The notes beneath the pieces were generated by a model. The model searched no databases and was not told the DNA's origin. It saw nothing but the letters and a program-made list of their open reading frames with translations. 64,000 bases of DNA from the NCBI RefSeq assembly GCF_000512695.2, contig NZ_AZRW02000005.1, positions 124,001 to 188,000 on the forward strand, in the 5' to 3' direction. Made by a program: the position numbers and the translations under genes. The DNA is from Pseudomonas sp. QTF5 (GTDB lineage: Bacteria; Pseudomonadota; Gammaproteobacteria; Pseudomonadales; Pseudomonadaceae). This document shows positions 1 through 8,110 of the stretch, one piece after another. Every line of letters starts with the position of its first letter. Position 1 is the stretch's first letter.

Positions 1-413
1 ACCACCGAGCCGAGCAAGAACGGTTGCCACAGGCTCGAAAGTTCGCCGCTGATCCATTCCCAGGTCAACTCATCCGGCAGGCTGCGGGCGGGAACATCCA
101 TCAACCATGCGCCGGTCTGGTAAGTACAGAAGAACACCGCCGGCATGGTGATCGGGTTGGTCAGCCAGACCAGGCTGACGGCAATCGGCATGTTGCCGCG
201 CACCACAATCGCAAGGATGGCCGCCACCAGCATCTGCAATGGAATCGGCAGGAACGCCGCGAACAGGCCGACCGCCATGGCCCGCGCGACGGAGTGGCGA
301 TTGAGATGCCAGAGGTTCGGGTCATGCAGCAGGGTGCCGAGAAAGCGTAAGGATTTGTGTTCCCTGATGCTGGTCGGGTCTGGCATGTAACGTTTGAATA
401 AGCGCCGGGGCAT
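1..413 (-). CDS. DUF2062 domain membrane protein (partial, C-terminus beyond left edge)
   Basis: Reading from an ATG at 413 towards the left edge gives 137 open codons without a stop. The N-terminus (MPRRLFKRYMPD) is followed by an amphipathic stretch and two hydrophobic segments (about residues 45-70 and 75-100) containing the W-LTNP-T-P pattern typical of DUF2062 proteins. These are small inner-membrane proteins of unknown function. The gene is divergent from comEC with 135 bp between them, an arrangement I recall from other Pseudomonas genomes. The 3' end is outside the window, so total length is unknown. Family assignment is fairly secure; no function can be given. Confidence 0.8.
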   Translation of the reverse strand, partial: MPRRLFKRYMPDPTSIREHKSLRFLGTLLHDPNLWHLNRHSVARAMAVGLFAAFLPIPLQMLVAAILAIVVRGNMPIAVSLVWLTNPITMPAVFFCTYQTGAWLMDVPARSLPDELTWEWISGELSSLWQPFLLGSV

Positions 414-548
414 AAGGCTTCTCGGTCGGTTCAGGCGACAAGTATGTCTGGATTCTACGAACCGCCCATTCAGACTTTGTGACAATTGATAACGACGTAC
501 GTGCGGTACACCGGCTAAGCATAGGAAGGGACTCTCAAGGACGGGCTT

Positions 549-2783
549 ATGCGCACAGGGATGATGGCGCTGGCGTTGGGTCTGCTGGCCCTGCGTTTTT
601 TACCGGCATTACCGCCGACAGGGTTGTGGCTGTTGTTACCGGTAGCGGGTTTGATGTTGCTGCCGTTTCGCACCTTTCCCGTGGCATTTTTGCTGTTCGG
701 TTTCAGTTGGGCATGCGCGAATGCACAGTGGGCACTGAATGATCGCCTGGCGCTGAATCTCGATGGCGAGACTCGCTGGCTCGAAGGTCGTGTGACCGGG
801 TTGCCGCAGCAGGCCGAGGGGGTGGTGCGTTTCGAGCTGACGGGCAGTCAGTCGCGTCGCACCAATCTGCCTCGGCACCTGCGCCTGGCCTGGTATGGCG
901 GGCCTCCGGTCAACAGCGGCGAGCATTGGCGGCTGGCTGTCAAATTGAAGCGTCCTGCCGGGTTGCTCAACCCGCATGCGTTCGATTACGACGCCTGGTT
1001 ACTGGCCCAACGCATCGGTGCCACCGGGAACGTCAAGGACGGCCAGCGAATCAGGGAAGCGCAGTGGGCCTGGCGTGATGGCATCCGTCAGCGTCTGCAG
1101 GCCGTGGATGCCCAGGGGCGAACGGGGGCGCTGACGGCGTTGGTGCTGGGGGATGGCGCCGGGCTGAGTCGTGAGGACTGGCAGGTGCTGCAAGACACCG
1201 GCACCGTGCATCTGTTGGTGATTTCCGGACAGCACATCGGTTTGCTGGCGGGAGTGGTGTATCTGCTGATTGCCGGATTGGCGCGTTATGGTTTGTGGCC
1301 CCAGCGCTTGCCGTGGCTGCCATGGGCGTGCGGACTGGCGTTCGCGGCGGCGCTCGGTTATGGGCTGCTGGCCGGCTTCGAAGTGCCGGTGCGGCGGGCC
1401 TGCCTGATGATCGGGCTGGTGCTGTTGTGGCGACTACGGTTTCGTCACCTCGGCGCATGGTGGCCGCTGTTGCTGGCGCTTGATGGTGTTCTGCTGCTGG
1501 ACCCACTGGCGAGCCTGCAACCGGGTTTCTGGTTGTCCTTTGCGGCAGTCGCGGTGCTGATTTTCACTTTTGGCGGGCGATTGGGGCCGTGGCGCTGGTG
1601 GCAAACCTGGACCCGTGCCCAATGGCTGATCGCGATCGGTCTGTGCCCGCTGCTGTTGGTGCTGGGGTTGCCGATCAGTCTCAGCGGGCCGCTGGCCAAT
1701 TTGCTGGCGGTGCCCTGGATCAGTCTGGTGGTCCTGCCGCCGGCCTTGCTCGGGACACTGTTGTTGCCCGTTCCTTATGTGGGCGAAGGGTTGTTGTGGT
1801 TGGCCGGCGGTCTGATCGACCTTCTGTTCAAGGGGTTGGCGTTGATAGCCGGGCAATTGCCCGCGTGGGTGCCGGTGGCGGTACCGTTGTGGGTATGGGC
1901 GATCGGTACGCTGGGGGCCTTTGTGCTATTACTGCCGCGAGGCGTGCCATTACAACCGTTGGGCTGGCCGATGTTGCTGTTGCTGGTTTTTGCGCCCCGG
2001 CACACGTTGCCTGAAGGCATGGCCGAGGTCTGGCAGCTGGATGTCGGCCAAGGGTTGGCAATCCTGGTGCGCACCCGCCATCACACTTTGCTGTATGACG
2101 CCGGCCCACGGTTCGGCGACATCGACCTGGGGGAGCGGGTGGTGCTGCCATCCTTGCGCAAACTGGGCGTGAACGGACTCGATCTGATGCTGATCAGCCA
2201 TGCCGATGCCGATCATGCCGGCGGTGCGCGAGCAATTGCCAGCGCAATACCGGTGAAGCAAGTATTGAGTGGCGATCACCTGGCCCTGCCAGGCGAACTG
2301 CACGCCGAGGGTTGCGAGAGCGGTCAGCAATGGACCTGGGACGGGGTGAGGTTTCAACTCTGGCAGTGGCCGTCTGCCAGCGACAGCAATCAGAAATCCT
2401 GCGTGTTGCAGATCGAAGCCAACGGCGAGCGATTGCTGCTGACCGGCGACATCGATGCCGCAGCCGAGCGGGCGCTGCTCGACGGTCCATTGGCGGTGCC
2501 GACGGATTGGCTGCAGGCCCCGCACCATGGCAGTCGCAGTTCATCTTCGATGGCGTTGCTCAGCACCTTGCAGCCCAAAGCGGTGCTGATCTCCCGTGGT
2601 AACGGCAATTCTTTCGGCCATCCCCATCCCACGGTCGTGGCGAGGTATCAAAAACGCGGTGTGGCGATCTACGACAGCGCCAAGCAAGGTGCCATTCGTC
2701 TGCAACTGGGACGCTTCGCGCCGCCGTGGACGATGCTTCAAGAACGGCGCTTCTGGCGCGATCCGCCACCATCCAGCCAGTAA
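549..2783 (+). CDS. comEC: DNA internalization-related competence protein ComEC/Rec2
   Basis: The 744-aa product is full length for proteobacterial ComEC, the inner-membrane channel that moves single-stranded DNA into the cytoplasm during transformation. An N-terminal membrane pair and a DUF4131/OB-like region (about 30-180) precede the polytopic Competence domain, which carries HLLVISGQHIGLLAG near residue 225 and many membrane segments to about 490. The C-terminal third is a metallo-beta-lactamase-like domain with DVGQG, HADADHAGG (near 550) and APHHGSRSS motifs, thought to degrade the non-transported strand. It stands alone between a divergent DUF2062 gene and the exbB operon. Start is the ATG at 549 preceded by a weak AAGGA at 537-541. 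Identification is firm; whether the strain is naturally competent cannot be read here. Confidence 0.95.
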   Translation: MRTGMMALALGLLALRFLPALPPTGLWLLLPVAGLMLLPFRTFPVAFLLFGFSWACANAQWALNDRLALNLDGETRWLEGRVTGLPQQAEGVVRFELTGSQSRRTNLPRHLRLAWYGGPPVNSGEHWRLAVKLKRPAGLLNPHAFDYDAWLLAQRIGATGNVKDGQRIREAQWAWRDGIRQRLQAVDAQGRTGALTALVLGDGAGLSREDWQVLQDTGTVHLLVISGQHIGLLAGVVYLLIAGLARYGLWPQRLPWLPWACGLAFAAALGYGLLAGFEVPVRRACLMIGLVLLWRLRFRHLGAWWPLLLALDGVLLLDPLASLQPGFWLSFAAVAVLIFTFGGRLGPWRWWQTWTRAQWLIAIGLCPLLLVLGLPISLSGPLANLLAVPWISLVVLPPALLGTLLLPVPYVGEGLLWLAGGLIDLLFKGLALIAGQLPAWVPVAVPLWVWAIGTLGAFVLLLPRGVPLQPLGWPMLLLLVFAPRHTLPEGMAEVWQLDVGQGLAILVRTRHHTLLYDAGPRFGDIDLGERVVLPSLRKLGVNGLDLMLISHADADHAGGARAIASAIPVKQVLSGDHLALPGELHAEGCESGQQWTWDGVRFQLWQWPSASDSNQKSCVLQIEANGERLLLTGDIDAAAERALLDGPLAVPTDWLQAPHHGSRSSSSMALLSTLQPKAVLISRGNGNSFGHPHPTVVARYQKRGVAIYDSAKQGAIRLQLGRFAPPWTMLQERRFWRDPPPSSQ

Positions 2784-2880
2784 CCCGAACTATCGAAGCC
2801 CGACCGGATGCGACATCGCGGTCTTCGGTGCGTCCACCCCCTATGTTAGAGTGGCGCACTTTTTCGAGGGGACTGTCACT

Positions 2881-3516
2881 GTGTGGGAATTGGTCAAATC
2901 CGGCGGTTGGATGATGCTGCCGATCATCCTGAGTTCCATCGCGGCCATGGCGATCGTCGCCGAGCGTCTATGGACCCTGCGTGCCAGCCGCGTGACCCCG
3001 GAGCACTTGCTCGGGCAGGTCTGGGTCTGGATCAAGGACAAACAACTCAATAAAGAAAAACTCAAGGAACTGCGCGCCAATTCTCCGTTGGGCGAGATCC
3101 TGGCCGCCGGTCTGGCGAACTCCAGGCATGGTCGTGAGATCATGAAAGAGTGCATCGAAGAGGCCGCAGCGCGGGTGATTCACGAGCTCGAACGCTACAT
3201 CAATGCCCTCGGCACCATTGCCGCCATGGCCCCGTTGCTGGGTTTGCTGGGTACGGTACTGGGCATGATCGATATTTTCAGTGCGTTCATGGGCACGGGC
3301 ATGGGCACCAACGCCTCGGTGCTGGCCGGGGGTATTTCCAAGGCGCTGATCACCACCGCCGCAGGTCTGATGGTCGGCATACCGGCCGTGTTCTTCCACC
3401 GCTTCCTGCAACGCCGCATAGATGAGCTGGTGGTGGGCATGGAGCAGGAAGCGATCAAGTTGGTCGAAGTGGTACAGGGCGATCGCGACGTGGATCTGGC
3501 TGAGGGTAAAGCGTGA
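2881..3516 (+). CDS. exbB: MotA/TolQ/ExbB proton channel family protein
   Basis: The 211-aa protein has an N-terminal membrane helix (about 12-30), a cytoplasmic loop, and two more helices around GTIAAMAPLLGLLGTVLGMI and the following alanine/glycine-rich segment, the standard ExbB/TolQ topology. I chose the GTG at 2881 because a GAGGGG ribosome site lies 8 nt upstream and the product then begins with the family-typical MWELVKSGGWMMLPI; the frame is open further upstream but that part overlaps the comEC end. The stop overlaps the exbD start. With ExbD it forms a proton-driven stator complex energising an envelope process. No TonB or TolA partner is encoded here, and the pair leads the lpxK operon, so a link to envelope transport is only inferred. 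Confidence 0.9.
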   Translation: MWELVKSGGWMMLPIILSSIAAMAIVAERLWTLRASRVTPEHLLGQVWVWIKDKQLNKEKLKELRANSPLGEILAAGLANSRHGREIMKECIEEAAARVIHELERYINALGTIAAMAPLLGLLGTVLGMIDIFSAFMGTGMGTNASVLAGGISKALITTAAGLMVGIPAVFFHRFLQRRIDELVVGMEQEAIKLVEVVQGDRDVDLAEGKA

Positions 3517-3941
3517 AATTCCGTCGTAAACCGCGGGAAACGATAGACATCAACCTCGCGTCGTTGATCGACGTAGTGTTTATCCTGCTGCTGTTTTTCG
3601 TTGTGACCACCACCTTCACCCGTGAAACCCAGTTGCGCGTCGACTTGCCGGAAGCAGTCAGCGGTTCCCCGGCCGAGGACCAGCAGGCCAAGCAACTAGA
3701 CATCGCCATCAGCGCCGAGGGGGTGTTCTCGGTCAACAACCACTTGTTGCCCAAGAATGACCTGACCAGCCTGATGGAAGCGCTGCAGAAAGAATCCAAT
3801 GGCGACACCAATATGCCGCTGTCCATCAGCGCTGATGGCAAGACCCCCCATCAGTCCGTCATCACTGCGATGGACGCTGCCGGCAAGCTCGGTTTCAGTC
3901 ACTTGCGCATGACCACTGTCGAGGCGGCGCCGGCGTCCTGA
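3513..3941 (+). CDS. exbD: Biopolymer transporter ExbD
   Basis: The 142-aa product has the ExbD/TolR layout: a short basic cytoplasmic tail, one membrane helix (about 17-37) carrying the proton-translocating aspartate in [17 protein letters not shown], then a periplasmic domain. It starts at a GTG overlapping the exbB stop by four bases (GTGA), so translation is coupled. The stop shares one base with the lpxK start. It is the partner of the preceding ExbB; the complex substrate is unknown. ExbD and TolR cannot be separated confidently from sequence, but the absence of tol/pal genes favours an ExbD name. Confidence 0.9.
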   Translation: MKFRRKPRETIDINLASLIDVVFILLLFFVVTTTFTRETQLRVDLPEAVSGSPAEDQQAKQLDIAISAEGVFSVNNHLLPKNDLTSLMEALQKESNGDTNMPLSISADGKTPHQSVITAMDAAGKLGFSHLRMTTVEAAPAS

Positions 3942-4951
3942 TGGCCATGTCCGATCGATTGCTCGCTGCATGGTACGAAGGCCATCCGGCATTGAAGCTG
4001 TTGCAGCCGCTTGAATGGCTGTATCGGCGTGTGGTCACCGGCAAGCGCAAGCGCTTTTTGGCGGGCGAGGGCGAGATCTACCAACCGCCGGTGCCGCTGA
4101 TCGTGGTCGGCAACATCACGGTGGGCGGCACCGGCAAGACGCCGTTGATCCTGTGGATGATCCAGCATTGCCAGCGCAACGGTCTGCGGGTCGGGGTGGT
4201 CAGCCGTGGTTACGGTGCAAAACCATCACAATTGCCGTGGCGAGTCGAGGCGGATCAAGGCGCGGATGTGGCGGGCGATGAGCCGTTGTTGATCGTTCAG
4301 CGCACCGGCGTGCCGCTGATGATCGACCCGGACCGCAGCCGCGCGGTCAAAGCCTTGCTGGCGAGTGAGCCGCTGGACCTGATCCTCTCCGACGACGGCA
4401 TGCAGCATTACCGGTTGGCCCGGGATCTGGAACTGGTGCTGATCGATGCCGCCCGAGGGCTGGGCAACCAGCGTTGCCTGCCGGCCGGGCCATTGCGCGA
4501 ACCGATCGAGCGTCTGCAAAGCGTCGATGCGGTGCTTTACAACGGCGCTACGGCCGACCGCATCGACGGTTTTGCCTTCCAGCTGCAACCCACGGCGCTG
4601 GTCAATTTGCAAAGCGGCGAACGCCGGTCTCTCGAGCACTTTCCCGCAGGTCAGGCGCTGCATGCCGTGGCGGGCATCGGCAATCCCCAGCGTTTCTTCA
4701 CGACCCTCGAAACGCTACACTGGCGGCCAGTGCCCCATGCGTTTGCCGACCACGCCGAGTACAGCGTGCAGGCGTTGAATTTCACCCCGTCATTGCCAGT
4801 GGTGATGACGGAAAAGGACGCGGTGAAGTGCCGTGCCTTCGCCGCCGCCGATTGGTGGTACCTGACGGTCGATGCTGTGCCATCGCCGGCCTTCGTGGCC
4901 TGGTTCGATACGCAGTTGATGCGCCTGGTGCCGGCTCGTCTTTTGCCTTAA
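3941..4951 (+). CDS. lpxK: Tetraacyldisaccharide 4'-kinase
   Basis: LpxK phosphorylates the 4' position of the tetraacyldisaccharide-1-phosphate lipid A precursor at the inner membrane, giving lipid IVA. The 336-aa length is usual. The Walker A-like motif [12 protein letters not shown] is at about residues 53-64, and [13 protein letters not shown] (about 149-161), [13 protein letters not shown] and MTEKDAVKC near the C-terminus are family signatures. The first ATG at 3941 overlaps the exbD stop; a second ATG at 3947 (MSDRLLAAW) is an equally plausible start. It belongs to the exbBD-lpxK-kdsB-murB operon, which groups lipid A, KDO and peptidoglycan steps. Identification is secure. Confidence 0.97.
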   Translation: MAMSDRLLAAWYEGHPALKLLQPLEWLYRRVVTGKRKRFLAGEGEIYQPPVPLIVVGNITVGGTGKTPLILWMIQHCQRNGLRVGVVSRGYGAKPSQLPWRVEADQGADVAGDEPLLIVQRTGVPLMIDPDRSRAVKALLASEPLDLILSDDGMQHYRLARDLELVLIDAARGLGNQRCLPAGPLREPIERLQSVDAVLYNGATADRIDGFAFQLQPTALVNLQSGERRSLEHFPAGQALHAVAGIGNPQRFFTTLETLHWRPVPHAFADHAEYSVQALNFTPSLPVVMTEKDAVKCRAFAAADWWYLTVDAVPSPAFVAWFDTQLMRLVPARLLP

Positions 4952-4976
4952 CTCCGTTTCTATCCAGGGAATGTAC

Positions 4977-5162
4977 ATGGACACCAAATTGCTCGACATC
5001 CTCGCTTGCCCGGTCTGCAAAGGTCCGCTCAAGCTCAGCGCCGACAAAACCGAGCTGATCAGCAAGGGCGCCGGCCTCGCGTACCCGATTCGCGACGGCA
5101 TCCCGGTGATGCTCGAAAGCGAAGCGCGCACCCTGACCACCGACGAGCGTCTGGACAAATGA
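4977..5162 (+). CDS. Trm112-family protein (YcaR type)
   Basis: A 61-aa protein beginning [20 protein letters not shown], the typical Trm112/UPF0434 fold with one CPVC pair. The first ATG in frame is at 4971, but the ATG at 4977 gives the conserved N-terminus and better spacing from CAGGGA. The stop overlaps the kdsB start (ATGA). Such genes sit between lpxK and kdsB in many gammaproteobacteria. In eukaryotes and archaea Trm112 activates methyltransferases; the role of the bacterial YcaR type is not established. Confidence 0.9.
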   Translation: MDTKLLDILACPVCKGPLKLSADKTELISKGAGLAYPIRDGIPVMLESEARTLTTDERLDK

Positions 5163-5923
5163 CTACACCTTTTACCGTTGTCATTCCCTCGCGTTTTGCC
5201 TCCACCCGTTTGCCGGGCAAACCCCTGCTGCTGATCGCCGGCAAGCCGATGATTCAGCACGTCTGGGAACAGGCGAGCAAAAGCAGCGCCCAACGAATCG
5301 TTGTGGCCACTGACGATGCGCGCATCATCGAGGCCTGCAGAGGTTTTGGTGCCGAAGTGGTGCTGACTCGCGAAGATCATAATTCCGGCACAGATCGTCT
5401 GGCCGAAGTCGCCGCGAAACTGAGCCTGGCCCCGGACGCCATCGTGGTCAACGTTCAGGGCGACGAGCCGTTGATTCCGCCGAGCGTGATCGATCAGGTT
5501 GCTGCCAATCTGGCGACCCACACCGAGGCGCGCATGGCCACCCTGGCCGAGCCGATTGAAGATGTGGAAACCCTGTTCAATCCCAACGTGGTCAAAGTGG
5601 TCAGCGACCTCAATGGTCTGGCGCTGACGTTCAGTCGTGCCACCTTGCCGTGGGCCCGGGATGCGTTCGCCAAGAGCCGCGAGCAATTGCCGGAAGGCGT
5701 GCCGTATCGCCGTCACATTGGAATTTATGCTTATCGCGCCGGTTTCCTGCAGGACTTCGTCTCCTGGGGCCCATGCTGGCTGGAGAACACCGAGTCTCTG
5801 GAACAACTGCGGGCGCTCTGGCATGGCGTGCGAATTCATGTCGCTGATGCATTGATCGCGCCGCCCACCGGCGTCGATACCATTGAAGACCTCGAGCGCG
5901 TTCGTCGCTTGCTGGAGGCCTGA
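5159..5923 (+). CDS. kdsB: 3-deoxy-manno-octulosonate cytidylyltransferase
   Basis: KdsB activates KDO with CTP to CMP-KDO, the donor for lipid A inner core assembly in the cytoplasm. The 254-aa product starts [23 protein letters not shown], containing the nucleotide-binding [12 protein letters not shown] motif, and continues with [12 protein letters not shown] and [11 protein letters not shown], all diagnostic. I take the ATG at 5159 that overlaps the stop of the Trm112-like gene; upstream codons in the same frame encode nothing family-like. It overlaps the next gene at TGATG (5921-5925). Identification is secure. Confidence 0.97.
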   Translation: MTTPFTVVIPSRFASTRLPGKPLLLIAGKPMIQHVWEQASKSSAQRIVVATDDARIIEACRGFGAEVVLTREDHNSGTDRLAEVAAKLSLAPDAIVVNVQGDEPLIPPSVIDQVAANLATHTEARMATLAEPIEDVETLFNPNVVKVVSDLNGLALTFSRATLPWARDAFAKSREQLPEGVPYRRHIGIYAYRAGFLQDFVSWGPCWLENTESLEQLRALWHGVRIHVADALIAPPTGVDTIEDLERVRRLLEA

Positions 5924-6387
5924 TGCGGGTTCTGTTCGTCTGCCTGGGCAATATCTGCCGTTCCCCCACGGCCGAAGGCGTGTTGCGGCACAAACTGCGT
6001 GAGGCAGGGTTGGCCGATCAAGTCGAGGTGGCTTCCGCTGGCACCGGTGACTGGCACGTCGGCAAGGCCCCGGACAAGCGCAGCCAGGCCGCGGCCAAGT
6101 TGCGCGGTTATGACCTGTCCGCCCAGCGCGCGCAGCAAGTCAGCCGTGCCGATTTCGCCACCTACGACCTGATTCTGGCGATGGATAACAGCAACCTGCG
6201 CCACCTCAAGGCCCTGCAACCGGCCAAGAGCAAGGCCGAACTGGACCTGTTCCTGCGTCGCTACCAGTCGCAAATCGATGAAGTGCCGGATCCTTATCAC
6301 GACAGCGACCAAGGGTTCGAAACGGTACTGGACATGATCGAGCGCGCCAGCGATTTGCTGGTGATCGAATTGAAGGGCCGGTTATGA
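5923..6387 (+). CDS. Low-molecular-weight protein-tyrosine phosphatase
   Basis: The 154-aa protein has the LMW-PTP active-site loop CLGNICRSP near its N-terminus (residues 7-15; nucleophile Cys7, phosphate-binding Arg13) and the general-acid loop VPDPYH near residue 125. This class dephosphorylates tyrosine phosphate and sometimes regulates exopolysaccharide kinases, but no Wzc-like kinase is nearby. It sits between kdsB and murB and overlaps murB by four bases, so it is cotranscribed with envelope-precursor genes. Substrate is unknown. Confidence 0.92.
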   Translation: MRVLFVCLGNICRSPTAEGVLRHKLREAGLADQVEVASAGTGDWHVGKAPDKRSQAAAKLRGYDLSAQRAQQVSRADFATYDLILAMDNSNLRHLKALQPAKSKAELDLFLRRYQSQIDEVPDPYHDSDQGFETVLDMIERASDLLVIELKGRL

Positions 6388-7403
6388 GTTTGCAGGTGCA
6401 ATCCGAGGTTTCGCTCAAGCCGTTCAACAGTTTTGGCGTGGACGTTCAGGCCCGGTTGTTTGCCGAGGCCCATAGCGATGCCGACGTGCGCGAAGCCCTG
6501 GCCTATGGGGTGGAACATGATGTACCTGTGCTGGTGATTGGTGGCGGCAGCAATTTGCTGCTGACCGCTGATGTCCAGGCACTGGTGCTGCGCATGACCA
6601 CACGCGGGATTCGTGTACTGAGCGATGACGGCAACCAGGTGGTGATCGAAGCCGAGGCGGGCGAGCCGTGGCATCCGTTTGTGCAACACACCTTGGCGCA
6701 AGGGTTGTCGGGGCTGGAAAATCTCAGCCTGATTCCCGGCACCGTGGGCGCGGCACCGATGCAGAACATCGGCGCTTACGGCGTCGAGATAAAAGACGTT
6801 TTTGCGGGCCTGACGGCGCTCGATCGCCAGACCGGCGAGTTGCGGGACTTCACGCTGGCCGAGTGCAACTTCGCCTACCGTGACAGCCTGTTCAAACAGG
6901 AGCCGGGGCGTTGGTTGATCCTGCGGGTGCGTTTCACCCTCAATCGCACCGCGCACCTGCATCTGGAATACGGCCCGGTTCGCCAGCGCCTGACGTCGCT
7001 GGGCATCGATCACCCGACGCCCACCGATGTCAGTCAGGCCATTTGCAGCATTCGCAACGAAAAACTCCCGGACCCGGCGGTGCTCGGCAATGCCGGCAGC
7101 TTCTTCAAGAATCCGTTGATACCAGCCGCACTCGTGGCGCAACTCAAGGGTGAATACCCGGATCTGGTGGCGTATGCGCAACCCGATGGGCAAATGAAGC
7201 TGGCGGCGGGCTGGCTGATCGAACGGGCCGGCTGGAAAGGCTTTCGCGACGGTGATGCCGGTGTGCACAAATTACAGGCACTGGTGCTGGTCAACTACGG
7301 CGCCGCAACGGGCCTGCAATTGCTGAACCTGGCACAACGCATTCAAAAAGACATTTCAGAACGTTTCCACGTCGACCTGGAAATGGAGCCCAATCGGTAT
7401 TGA
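6384..7403 (+). CDS. murB: UDP-N-acetylenolpyruvoylglucosamine reductase
   Basis: MurB reduces UDP-GlcNAc-enolpyruvate to UDP-MurNAc using NADPH and FAD, the second committed step of peptidoglycan synthesis. The 339-aa length matches the type I enzyme. FAD-binding GGGSNLLL (about 53-60), NIGAYGVEIKD, the catalytic-serine region GNAGSFFKNP and AAGWLIERAGWKG are visible. It is last in the exbB-to-murB operon and is followed by a strong intrinsic terminator. Secure call. Confidence 0.97.
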   Translation: MSLQVQSEVSLKPFNSFGVDVQARLFAEAHSDADVREALAYGVEHDVPVLVIGGGSNLLLTADVQALVLRMTTRGIRVLSDDGNQVVIEAEAGEPWHPFVQHTLAQGLSGLENLSLIPGTVGAAPMQNIGAYGVEIKDVFAGLTALDRQTGELRDFTLAECNFAYRDSLFKQEPGRWLILRVRFTLNRTAHLHLEYGPVRQRLTSLGIDHPTPTDVSQAICSIRNEKLPDPAVLGNAGSFFKNPLIPAALVAQLKGEYPDLVAYAQPDGQMKLAAGWLIERAGWKGFRDGDAGVHKLQALVLVNYGAATGLQLLNLAQRIQKDISERFHVDLEMEPNRY

Positions 7404-7429
7404 GGCTACGCTTTCACGGCTGATTCCAA

Positions 7430-7464
7430 AGCCCTGCACATCTTCAAATGTGCAGGGCTTTTTT
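7430..7464 (+). terminator. Intrinsic terminator after murB
   Basis: A 12-bp perfect stem (AGCCCTGCACAT, 7430-7441, with its complement at 7448-7459), a 6-nt loop and a run of six T form a strong Rho-independent terminator 26 bp after the murB stop. It isolates the murB operon from the downstream molybdenum-hydroxylase genes. Confidence 0.9.
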
Positions 7465-7639
7465 GTTAATGCTGGGTTAACTTAGCTACCTAACGATGCA
7501 AGCATTTGCTCCACCAAAGGCCCGGTGCAGACGTTGCTGTCCGCATAAGAGAGCCCATTAGCCTGAGTCGATCTGCGTGAAGGAACCCACGCGGCAGATT
7601 GCTCGACCCCATAACCTCTATAACTATGCGGGCGTGCCC

Positions 7640-8110
7640 ATGATTACCCTGAAACTCAATGGACAAGATCATCAACTCGATGTCACCGAGGACATGCCGC
7701 TGCTCTGGGCGATCCGTGACGTGGCCGGTTACAACGGCACCAAATTCGGTTGCGGCATGGGCCTGTGTGGCGCCTGCACCATTCATATCGATGGCGCGCC
7801 TGCCCGCAGTTGCATCACGCCGATCGGCTCGGTAGTCGGCCAGAATGTCACCACCATCGATAACCTTCACGCCGACCCGGTTGGCAAAGTCGTTCAGCAA
7901 GCCTGGCTCGACAGCGCCGTGGCGCAGTGCGGATATTGCCAGGGCGGGCAAATCATGTCGGCCACTGCGTTACTGAAAACCAACCCGAACCCCAGCGACG
8001 CGCAGATTGAAGAGGCGATGGTCGGCAACATTTGCCGTTGCGGCACCTACAATCGAATCAAGACCGCTATTCGTCAGGCATCCACTCACCTGAAGGAGGT
8101 CAAGGCATGA
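7640..8110 (+). CDS. iorA: (2Fe-2S)-binding small subunit of a molybdenum hydroxylase (isoquinoline 1-oxidoreductase alpha-type)
   Basis: The 156-aa product is the two-iron-sulphur-cluster subunit of a xanthine-oxidase-family enzyme. Cys38, Cys43, Cys46 and Cys58 form the plant-ferredoxin-like cluster, and Cys97, Cys100, Cys132 and Cys134 (CGYC and CRC motifs) the second. I use the ATG at 7640 (MITLKLNGQD); the open frame reaches back to 7577 but the extra residues are not family-like. The catalytic subunit follows, overlapping by four bases. In relatives it passes electrons from the molybdenum centre to an acceptor. The iorA name reflects family resemblance; the true substrate could be another N-heterocycle or an aldehyde. 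Confidence 0.85.
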   Translation: MITLKLNGQDHQLDVTEDMPLLWAIRDVAGYNGTKFGCGMGLCGACTIHIDGAPARSCITPIGSVVGQNVTTIDNLHADPVGKVVQQAWLDSAVAQCGYCQGGQIMSATALLKTNPNPSDAQIEEAMVGNICRCGTYNRIKTAIRQASTHLKEVKA

